A stretch of DNA of 64,000 bases from Actinoplanes sp. KI2 (GTDB lineage: Bacteria; Actinomycetota; Actinomycetes; Mycobacteriales; Micromonosporaceae), in contig NZ_JAOSZE010000027.1 of assembly GCF_025630775.1 (NCBI RefSeq), positions 93,963-157,962 on the forward strand. Reading direction: 5' to 3'. Made by a program: the position numbers and the translations under genes. This document shows positions 57,828 to 64,000 of this stretch, one piece after another. Position 1 is the stretch's first letter. Every line of letters begins with the position of its first letter. The notes under the pieces are model-generated. The model was not told where the DNA came from, did not search any database, and saw only the letters and a program-made list of their open reading frames with translations.

Positions 57828-58685
57828 ATGATCAAGGGGCCCGGCGTCGTACGCGTTCTGCAAATGAACATCTTTCATCGGACCGCGGATTGGGGCCGCC
57901 GCCGGGTGCTGCTCCGCAACGGTCTCCGCGAGTACGCACCGGACCTGGTGGCCTTGGCGGAAACGGTGGTGACCGCGGACTACGACCAGGTCCGCGATCT
58001 GCTGGGGCCGGGCTGGTTCGTCCACCATCAACGGGAACGTTCCGCGGACGGCGCCGGGATCTCGCTGGCCAGCCGGTGGCCGCTCGTGGACGTACAGGAA
58101 GTGGATCTGTCGGTGACCGACCGTGCCGCGGAGTTCCCGGGCGTCTCGATCATCGCCCGTCTCCACGCTCCCGATCCGATCGGCGGCCTGATCTTCGTCA
58201 ACCACAAACCGACGTGGCAATGCGGTTACGAGTACGAGCGCGAGTTGCAGGCGGTGAAGGCGGCCCGCGCCGTTGAGGCGCTGGTCGGCAGGGAGTTCGG
58301 GCACGTTGTCCTGGCCGGTGACTTCGACGCGGTGCCGGAGGCGGCCAGCGTACGGTTCTGGACCGGGCGGCAGTCGCTGGAGCGGACCAGCGTCATGTAC
58401 CGCGATGCCTGGGAAGCGGTGAACGGGGTTGCCGGCGGGCACACGTTCACGCCCGTCAATCCGCTGGTGCGGCTCGGCGAGATGCCGTTGGAGATCGGGC
58501 GCCGCATCGACTACGTGCTGGTCCGGGCCACGAGGCACGGACCGACGCTACGGGTCGCCGACTGCCGGCAGGCGTTCGCGGAACCGGACGGCGAGGTGTG
58601 GGCCAGCGATCATTTCGGCGTCCTCGCCGACCTCGAGGCGCATCCCTACCGGGACGGATCGCGCTCCGCCCCGATGGTGAAGTGA
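57828..58685 (+). CDS. Endonuclease/exonuclease/phosphatase (EEP) family protein
   Basis: A 285-residue EEP-fold protein. VRVLQMNIFHRTADWGRRRV gives the first metal-binding Asn, DLVALAETVVTADYD the Glu, FVNHKPTW the His-containing strand, VVLAGDFDAVPEAASVRFWT the Asp/Asn region (GDFDA where GDFNA is usual), RRIDYVLVRATRHG and ASDHFGVLADL the terminal Asp-His. All catalytic positions are occupied; it may act on phosphodiesters of lipids, nucleic acids or sugar phosphates. No signal peptide. The 63 bases after it contain no gene. Confidence 0.86.
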   Translation: MIKGPGVVRVLQMNIFHRTADWGRRRVLLRNGLREYAPDLVALAETVVTADYDQVRDLLGPGWFVHHQRERSADGAGISLASRWPLVDVQEVDLSVTDRAAEFPGVSIIARLHAPDPIGGLIFVNHKPTWQCGYEYERELQAVKAARAVEALVGREFGHVVLAGDFDAVPEAASVRFWTGRQSLERTSVMYRDAWEAVNGVAGGHTFTPVNPLVRLGEMPLEIGRRIDYVLVRATRHGPTLRVADCRQAFAEPDGEVWASDHFGVLADLEAHPYRDGSRSAPMVK

Positions 58686-58748
58686 CGCCCGCGCGATCAT
58701 CGGGACCGACTCGCTGATCGCGTGGGCGGGCAACCGCGTGGTCGAGAA

Positions 58749-60620
58749 CTACCCCGAGGCCGCGGCGATCAGGGCGCCCAGGGCCGAGGTCTGGGTGCGC
58801 CAGTCGCGGGCGTTCGGGTAGGCGGCCGACGTCGTGCCGGTCCAGCGCTCGCCCAGCCGGTTGAGCGAGTCGCGGTCGGCGGTCCAGATGCGATCGGCCT
58901 GGGTCTGGGCGTACGTGCGGTAGCTCGCCTGGCCGGTCACGTCGGCCAGCTCCAGCAGGCCGCGCATGAAGATGCCCTTGAACTGCTTGCCGTTGTCGTC
59001 GCAGGTGCGGTCGGCGGCGTCGCAGGACTCGGTCAGGATGCCGTTCTTGGTGAGTACGCCGTTGGCGGTCGCGGCGTCGGCGAGCGCCCGCGCCTTGGCC
59101 AGGACGGCACTCGCGCCGGTGGCCCGGTAGAGCTCCACCGCGGCGCCGATCGCCAGACCCTGGTTGTACGTATAGACCGTGCCGTTGTTGTTCGCGCACG
59201 AGGTGGTCAGGCCGTCGTTGACTAGGTTCGACGAATTGATCATGCCGCTCGCGACGAACCAGTTCCAGCCGGTCGTGGCCCGGTTGAGCCACGCGGTGTC
59301 GCCGGCGATGCGGTTGTGCAGGGCCGCGGACAGCCGGATGTAGAGGCCGATCGTCACCGCGTTCTTGTACGTGCGCTCGCGGTCCCACCAGACGCCGCCA
59401 CCACAGGTCGAGGTGTCCCAGAAGCCGCTGACGTAGTTGGCGATCGTCACCGCCTCGGTCAGATACTTACCGTCGCCGGTCAGGTCGTACGCCTGCAGCC
59501 AGGCCAGTCCCCACCAGCCCGCGTCGTCGACCGCGCGGCTGATGAAGTCGCCCTCGATCGGGTCGCCGCTCTTCACCCCGGCCGGGAAGGCCACCCGGTT
59601 GACGGTGAACGTGCGGTCGACCACCCACCGGTAGTCGGTGCGGCCGGAGCGCTTCATCCAGGCCATCAGCGTGGTGATCGTGTCGGCCGAGTTCCACCAG
59701 CTCGACGGCCACCAGGCGGTGTCCGGCTGATAGGCCCACATCAGCGCGTCGGCCGCGGCCGCGGCCCGGTTGTCCGCGGGCCGCGCCCACGCCGTGCAGC
59801 TGCCGTTGTTGCCGGTGACCGCCCGGCCGCACGCGCGCAGGGCGCCGCCGTACAGCAGGGCCTTGGTGTCCCGGGACGCGAAGAGGGCCGTCCTGGTGCC
59901 GGTGGCGCCGCTCGGCGTGCTCAGCCGGCCCAGCGAGGACCCGCCGGGCCAGGACGCGCCCTCGTCCCACGACCGGTCGAGCCACACCTCGTCGCCGGGC
60001 GCGCCGCCGCCGATGGTGGCCCAGGCCATGCCCCGGGTGTCGATGTGCAGCGCAATGGTGCGCCCGCTGAGTGTCGTCGCCGGTACCGGCTGGGTGTCGC
60101 CGACGGCGGTGGTGACCCCGTCGCAGACCACGTCGCACGCCTGCGCGTGCACCCAGTCGGTGCACTGCACGCCGGCCGCGTCGCCGCACGCCCGGATCAT
60201 GCCGCGCCGGTGATGTGACGGGTCGGCCAGGTTGTACATGAGCGTGCGGGTGCCCGTCCAGGTGCTCGGGATCGAGGCCTTGCCGAGCAGGCCGTCCCAG
60301 GTGGCGCCGCCGTCGAAGGTGCGATCGAGCCACACCGAGTCGCCGGTGCCGCCGTTGTCGATGCTGCCCCACGCCATCGCGTCGGCGTCGGAAAGATGCA
60401 GCGAGATCCGCCGGCCGTTCTGAATCCGGTCGGCGACCGGGAAGGTGTCCTGCTTGGCCCGCGAGGGGTCGAGCTGGTCGCAGCTGACCGAGCAGACGAC
60501 CGCGGCGGCAAGCGGGGCGGCGGAAGCCACGGCTCCCGGACGGGTGGGCCGGGCCTGCGCGGGCGACCCGCTCAGGACGACGGCGAGGAACGTGACAACC
60601 GCGACGACGACGCGCTTCAC
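58749..60620 (-). CDS. Secreted GH76 family alpha-1,6-mannanase-like protein with two N-terminal repeats
   Basis: A 623-residue exported protein. The signal peptide is VVVAVVTFLAVVLSGSPAQA. About residues 40-270 form two similar modules, each starting with a cysteine pair (VVCSVSCDQLD; QACDVVCDG) and ending around VWLDRTFDGGATWDG or VWLDRSWDEGASWPG and a CG-x-A stretch. From about 285 is GH76: WAYQPDTAWWPSSWWNSADT, the catalytic Asp365-Asp366 in SRAVDDAGWWGLAWLQAYDL, and CGGGVWWDRERTYKNAVTIG. GH76 enzymes cleave alpha-1,6-mannan of yeast cell walls or of bacterial lipomannans. The start is a GTG without a visible ribosome binding site; leaderless expression is possible. Confidence 0.9.
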   Translation of the reverse strand: MKRVVVAVVTFLAVVLSGSPAQARPTRPGAVASAAPLAAAVVCSVSCDQLDPSRAKQDTFPVADRIQNGRRISLHLSDADAMAWGSIDNGGTGDSVWLDRTFDGGATWDGLLGKASIPSTWTGTRTLMYNLADPSHHRRGMIRACGDAAGVQCTDWVHAQACDVVCDGVTTAVGDTQPVPATTLSGRTIALHIDTRGMAWATIGGGAPGDEVWLDRSWDEGASWPGGSSLGRLSTPSGATGTRTALFASRDTKALLYGGALRACGRAVTGNNGSCTAWARPADNRAAAAADALMWAYQPDTAWWPSSWWNSADTITTLMAWMKRSGRTDYRWVVDRTFTVNRVAFPAGVKSGDPIEGDFISRAVDDAGWWGLAWLQAYDLTGDGKYLTEAVTIANYVSGFWDTSTCGGGVWWDRERTYKNAVTIGLYIRLSAALHNRIAGDTAWLNRATTGWNWFVASGMINSSNLVNDGLTTSCANNNGTVYTYNQGLAIGAAVELYRATGASAVLAKARALADAATANGVLTKNGILTESCDAADRTCDDNGKQFKGIFMRGLLELADVTGQASYRTYAQTQADRIWTADRDSLNRLGERWTGTTSAAYPNARDWRTQTSALGALIAAASG

Positions 60621-60621
60621 A

Positions 60622-60645
60622 GTTCACATATTGATGACTATGAAC
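60622..60645. promoter_or_regulatory. Inverted repeat at the GH76 start
   Basis: GTTCA (60622-60626) and TGAAC (60641-60645) form an inverted repeat spanning 24 bp in an unusually AT-rich patch directly upstream of the GH76 start codon. It could be a LacI/ROK-type operator for a mannan-induced gene. It leaves no room for a ribosome binding site. Confidence 0.35.
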
Positions 60646-60682
60646 AGATATCAGCAAGGCTTGTTAACGAAACCTGCCCCTT

Positions 60683-61960
60683 CTAGCTCCTTCGCCGACC
60701 CTTCCGACTGACCAGGAGGTACTTCACGCCCTCCATGGTGAGGAAGGAGGTGATGACCGCGATCAGGATGGGCGCGGTCTGCAGGGCACCCACCTGGGTC
60801 AGGAACGCGGCCGTCAGGACCATCGCGAACGGCGCGGCCGCCAGCGACCCCGGGACGGCGGCGAGCAGGCAGGCGAACGCCAGCCCGAGCGGCACACCGG
60901 GAATGACATGATGGACGATGACCCCGGCCGTTCCGCCGATGAACAGCGCCGGGAAGATCGGTCCGCCGACGAAGCCGCTGCCCTGGCTGACGCCGAAGGT
61001 GAGCATCTTGGCCACCAGCGCGGCGATGAGGAACCCGAGGCCGAAGGTCCCCGCGCCGCCCAGCACGACCTTGAGCTGGTCGCCGCCGTTGAACATGGTG
61101 AGCGGCAGCGCGACGCCGACGGCCCCGAAGATCAGTCCGCCCAGCGCGGACTTGGCGAGGTCCGGGACCTTCAGCCGGTCGAACAGCCGCGTCGTCACCG
61201 CGGTGATTCCAATCAGCACCGTCACCACCGCGGCCGCGAACAGGCCGAGAGGGATTCCGGCGAGTAGCTGCCAGTCCTCGTACTCGAAGGGCGGCACCTG
61301 GTAGAAGTCCAGGAATACGGCGCCCGCGATGGCGAAGTAGACACCGAACGAGACGCTCGACGCCACGATCTGGGCGGCGAGGGACTTGACGAACCGCTGT
61401 CCGCCCGGTCGGGCGATCTCCATGATCAGCATCACCACGATCACGGGGCTCGAGAACAGCCCGCCGTACGCGCCCGCGAAGCCCGCCAGAGTGCTCGCCT
61501 GGGCGTCCTCCGTCGCGAGGCTTCGTCGCTGAGCGATCCAGCTGCCGAGACCGCCGCCCATCGACCCCAGAGCCTTCTCCGGGCCGAGGCTGGCTCCGCC
61601 GATCAGCGACACCAGGGAGACGGCCGCGATACCGGGCGCCAGCGCCGGGTCGACGTGCTGGGTCTGCAGGTCGTCGAAGAGGCCGGGAGTCTTCCAGGGC
61701 AGGCGGGTCAGGCGGCGAACAAGGCCGACCACGACACCCGCCGCCGCGGCCACCACCACCCACCACCAATGGCCGCCGAACCAGCCCGGATGGGAGTCGC
61801 TGTACCACTTGCCGCCGTAGGTGATCGCGCCGACGAAGATCAGCGCGGCGGCCGCGCCGAACGCCCCGAGGGCCACCGCGTAGCCGATCAGGACCCAGAA
61901 CTCCCGCTTCTGAGTGACCGGCGGCTCGATCGCAGGCCGTTCCGGACGACTCTCGCTCAT
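60683..61960 (-). CDS. ClC-family chloride channel or H+/Cl- antiporter
   Basis: A 425-residue membrane protein with about ten to twelve hydrophobic segments. GGASLGPEKALGSMGGGLGS corresponds to the GREGP-type selectivity segment of ClC proteins, and GSGFVGGPIFPALFIGGTAG to GGIFAPSL. The gating Glu is seen in GPEKA, and MEIAR follows a long helix as in other ClC proteins. ALQTAPILIAVITSFLTMEG is near the C-terminus. There is no CBS pair. ATG at 61960 (MSESRPE) is chosen; a GTG five codons upstream is possible. Divergent from the K+ channel-like gene, so the two might balance charge. Confidence 0.86.
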   Translation of the reverse strand: MSESRPERPAIEPPVTQKREFWVLIGYAVALGAFGAAAALIFVGAITYGGKWYSDSHPGWFGGHWWWVVVAAAAGVVVGLVRRLTRLPWKTPGLFDDLQTQHVDPALAPGIAAVSLVSLIGGASLGPEKALGSMGGGLGSWIAQRRSLATEDAQASTLAGFAGAYGGLFSSPVIVVMLIMEIARPGGQRFVKSLAAQIVASSVSFGVYFAIAGAVFLDFYQVPPFEYEDWQLLAGIPLGLFAAAVVTVLIGITAVTTRLFDRLKVPDLAKSALGGLIFGAVGVALPLTMFNGGDQLKVVLGGAGTFGLGFLIAALVAKMLTFGVSQGSGFVGGPIFPALFIGGTAGVIVHHVIPGVPLGLAFACLLAAVPGSLAAAPFAMVLTAAFLTQVGALQTAPILIAVITSFLTMEGVKYLLVSRKGRRRS

Positions 61961-62058
61961 GTCGGCTTCGCGCACTCTCCCATCCCATCCCGGGCATCGG
62001 CAGGTTTCGGCGAACCCAGCGGCTCGCCGCTTGCCCTCATCCTAGGGATGATGGTGGC

Positions 62059-62604
62059 GTGGCAGAGCCCGATGGCAGCCTCCACCGTCAGGTCGCGTGG
62101 ACGATCCTGCGCGTCCTGGTGTCCGTTGCCGCATTGCTGGCCGTGTACTTCTGGCTCCCCCTCGATCGCTATCCGAGCCAGGCGGCCATTACCGTCCTGA
62201 TCGTCGGGCTCGTCCTGCTGATCGTGCTGGTCGCCTGGCAGGTCCGGCAGATCGTCATGGACCCGCGGCCACGCCTGCGGGCGATCGAAGCCCTCGCCAC
62301 CACCGGCCCGCTGTTCCTGATCCTGTTCGCCAGCACGTACTTCGAAATGGCCAGGTTCGCCCCGCACAGCTTCAGCGCCCCGCTGACGCGTGCGGACGCG
62401 CTGTATTTCACCGTCACCGTGTTCTCCACCGTCGGCTTCGGCGACATCACCGCCAAGACCCAGACGGCACGGCTGGTGGTCACCGGCCAGATGATCGCCG
62501 ACATCGTCTTCCTCGGGCTCGGACTCAAAGTCATCGTTGGCGCCGTCAGCCGCGGCCGGCAGCGGCGGCGGCCACGAGACTCGGAGGACAACCGCGCCCC
62601 CTGA
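62059..62604 (+). CDS. Two-pore-helix K+ channel-like protein
   Basis: A 181-residue membrane protein. After two N-terminal helices (ILRVLVSVAALLAVYFWLPL; ITVLIVGLVLLIVLVAWQVR) comes a pair flanking a pore: ALATTGPLFLILFASTYFEM, the filter FTVTVFSTVGFGDITAKTQT (TVGFGD at 124-129), and LVVTGQMIADIVFLGLGLKV. The signature matches ion-channel 2 proteins. Its charged tail has no RCK domain. GTG start at 62059. It lies divergent from the ClC gene with 98 bases between. Confidence 0.87.
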   Translation: MAEPDGSLHRQVAWTILRVLVSVAALLAVYFWLPLDRYPSQAAITVLIVGLVLLIVLVAWQVRQIVMDPRPRLRAIEALATTGPLFLILFASTYFEMARFAPHSFSAPLTRADALYFTVTVFSTVGFGDITAKTQTARLVVTGQMIADIVFLGLGLKVIVGAVSRGRQRRRPRDSEDNRAP

Positions 62605-62654
62605 GCACGCGTGCCCGGCCACCGCCACCGCTCATCCGCGGCCGACGTGTCCGC

Positions 62655-63695
62655 TCAGTAGAGATCCGGGCTGGTGCCGGCCGCCATGAGCGCGGGGCTC
62701 TGGACCGGAGCGCCGAAGCTCGCCTCGGTCCACAGGTGCCCGTCACTGCCCTGGAACGCCAGGATCCATGGCATGACCGACGGCGTGGTCCCGGTCGCCA
62801 CGCCGACCGTCCAGCTCTCCTGGAACGAGATGGCCGGAGTGACCCGCCACAGTGCGCTGGTGACGGCCCGGAAGGAAACCTGGATCTCGCCGGACCCGTC
62901 CGGCCCGATCAGCCCGTCCGCGGCGGCACCGGGCCCGGCTCCGGGTGTCAGGCCCAGGTCGATCCGGGAGTTGGTGCGCTTGACCGAGTTGTACGTGTAG
63001 AGCACGTGGTCGGCCGACTCGTAGGCGACCGCGACACCGTCCAGCAGCGAGGTCGACCCGATGACGGCGATGCTCGGGCTGGTGGCCGGATCCATGGCCA
63101 CACCGGGACACGAGTTCTGTCCGTCGCCGGTCAGCAGGCACATCAGGTTCCCGGTCGGCGTCTGGTAGGCGATGACCGCCTCCCGGACGAAGTTCAGCGG
63201 CTGGCTGATACTGGGGCTGTTGCGGATCGGCAGGGCGGTGTCGACGGGACTGCTCCCGAGCACGTACGTCCAGAGGTGTCCGTTGGTACCGCGGTAGGCG
63301 ATCTTCACGGTGCCCGCCAGCGTGGACGACGCGCTGGGGCTGGTTCCGGAGGCCATCCGGATCCCGGTATTGGTTGCTGCTCCGGTCAGGAGGTCGAGCA
63401 GCCACAGGGTCCCGGTGTTCGCCTGGAACGCGATGGTGTTCCGGCACCCTCCGGCGCAGGAGTTGACGACGGACGGGCTCGTGCGTGCCGCCATGCCGAG
63501 GCCCCGGTCGTGCGGCGTGCCGGCCGTGTCGAGCGTCCACAGATCCCCGTTGGACCCCTGGAACGCCACCGAGAACGACGGCGGCGGAGCCGGATCCGGA
63601 GGCTCGTCCGCGCCGGCCGGACTTGCGGCCGACGCCACCGTCAATCCCGCCAGCACCACCGCGCCCAACAGCCTTGCTTGCCAACGGCCGTTCAT
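62655..63695 (-). CDS. Secreted beta-propeller-like repeat protein
   Basis: A 346-residue exported protein; signal LLGAVVLAGLTVASAASPAGA followed by a Pro-rich stretch. The rest is about seven repeats of roughly 45 residues, each with an F-x-G-x-x-G-x-L-W-T phrase: VAFQGSNGDLWTLDTAG, IAFQANTGTLWLLDLLTG, IAYRGTNGHLWTYVLGSS, IAYQTPTGNLM, VAYESADHVLYTYNS, VSFRAVTSALWRV and LAFQGSDGHLWTEASFG. This is the tectonin/PLL-like lectin propeller pattern, in which each blade often binds sugar. Two cysteine pairs. The function is presumably carbohydrate binding outside the cell. Confidence 0.83.
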   Translation of the reverse strand: MNGRWQARLLGAVVLAGLTVASAASPAGADEPPDPAPPPSFSVAFQGSNGDLWTLDTAGTPHDRGLGMAARTSPSVVNSCAGGCRNTIAFQANTGTLWLLDLLTGAATNTGIRMASGTSPSASSTLAGTVKIAYRGTNGHLWTYVLGSSPVDTALPIRNSPSISQPLNFVREAVIAYQTPTGNLMCLLTGDGQNSCPGVAMDPATSPSIAVIGSTSLLDGVAVAYESADHVLYTYNSVKRTNSRIDLGLTPGAGPGAAADGLIGPDGSGEIQVSFRAVTSALWRVTPAISFQESWTVGVATGTTPSVMPWILAFQGSDGHLWTEASFGAPVQSPALMAAGTSPDLY

Positions 63696-63830
63696 CTGTG
63701 TCCTCCCTGTGCGTTCGAGGCCGGGATCCATCCCGACGCCTGCGCGCCGTAGGGGCCACCAGATTGCCTTCGCCATACCCGCGCCGGCCGTCCGTCGAGC
63801 AGCCTCGTGCTCCCGGCATGCACAGCCTCC

Positions 63831-63974
63831 TCAGCGGGCTGATACCGAGCTGACGTGGCGCTGAAACGGCAGCACCCGTCCGTCGGCGTCGAGCCAGAGC
63901 GCCTCCGGGCGTTCAGCCGTGCCGGCCGAGCGCCTCCGGGCGTTCAGCCGTGCCGGCCGAGCGCCTCCGGGCGT
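63831..63974 (-). pseudogene. 3' end of a gene interrupted by a tandem repeat (partial)
   Basis: A frame ending at 63831 encodes EALWLDADGRVLPFQRHVSS and VSAR at its C-terminus, with codon use like neighbours. Going upstream it enters the 31-bp repeats; as 31 is not a multiple of three the frame changes with each unit, and the third unit gives an in-frame TGA at 63975. Either a normal gene has been cut by repeat expansion or the array marks a breakpoint. The 135 bases between this and the secreted protein (63696-63830) hold nothing recognisable. Confidence 0.42.
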
Positions 63975-64000
63975 TCAGCCGTGCCGGCCGGGCGCCTCCG
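63899..64000. repeat. 31-bp tandem repeat running off the right edge
   Basis: Three full units start at 63899, 63930 and 63961, with a fourth beginning at 63992. Each contains GCGCCTCCGGGCGTTCAGCC followed by GTGCCGGCCG and a last base. The first two are identical; the third differs only at its last base. Such near-perfect identity implies recent expansion. The true length is not visible. Confidence 0.9.

Noticed and set aside
58679..58748. Short plus-strand stretch reading IIGTDSLIAWAGNRVVENYP after the EEP gene
   Set aside because: It looks somewhat protein-like but has no start codon, no family match and only about 25 codons before overlapping the convergent mannanase gene. It may be a fossil, but it cannot be supported.
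1..64000. tRNA, rRNA, CRISPR array, phage or plasmid replication genes
   Set aside because: None were recognised by eye on either strand. A covariance-model or CRISPR search would be needed to exclude them fully.

Overview
The window is very GC-rich, densely coded DNA with long open frames on the antisense strand, frequent GTG starts and many 1-4 base gene overlaps. Together with F420-type and FMN-type luciferase-like oxidoreductases, an ECF sigma factor and DUF6328/DUF6766 membrane proteins, this points to a filamentous actinobacterium, probably Micromonosporaceae (Actinoplanes-like). The genus is inference. No rRNA, tRNA, CRISPR array or complete insertion sequence was seen.

Layout. 1-20.6 kb is a mosaic of housekeeping and stress genes: an FAD oxidoreductase cut by the window edge, a SRPBCC protein, a molybdopterin oxidoreductase that has lost its iron-sulfur cysteines, an ECF sigma factor, hydrolases, MFS exporters, a CorA-type transporter, an F420-dependent oxidoreductase, small membrane proteins and an aldehyde dehydrogenase. 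It contains decay: a frameshifted conserved gene, an AraC-type regulator remnant with two internal stops, and a pair of ~67 bp direct repeats flanking a 1.4 kb segment.

20.7-30.6 kb is one tightly coupled operon of eight genes for an ADP-heptose-derived, probably carbamoylated glycoconjugate. It contains a carbamoyltransferase, a membrane GT2, a fused GmhB-like phosphatase/GT9 heptosyltransferase, two GT-B glycosyltransferases, a three-domain GmhA-HldE fusion, an SDR and a second GT9. This is the ADP-heptose route of Gram-negative LPS, rearranged into fusion proteins in a Gram-positive. Sequences resembling ribosome binding sites remain inside both fusions.

30.5-32.2 kb holds hemerythrin, CBS-domain and peroxiredoxin-like stress genes. 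32.2-57.8 kb is a large organosulfur-scavenging island: two SsuABC-type importers, two TauD-type dioxygenases, a sulfatase, four luciferase-like monooxygenases, a flavin reductase, a nitroreductase, a flavoprotein/ferredoxin pair resembling AprBA, a Dpp-type importer and a collapsed amino-acid-type importer. At least six near-identical palindromes (CCTA-N10-TAGG type) sit in front of its transcription units. Two short leader peptides sharing a D-x-x-R-V-[AS]-S-x-x-C pattern precede the first SsuABC operon and the TauD/SsuABC operon, suggesting control by sulfur or cysteine supply through both a repressor/activator and attenuation.

57.8-64 kb holds a phosphatase/nuclease-fold protein, a secreted GH76 mannanase, a ClC-type channel, a small K+ channel-like protein, a secreted repeat protein and, at the right edge, a 31-bp tandem repeat that interrupts a gene end.
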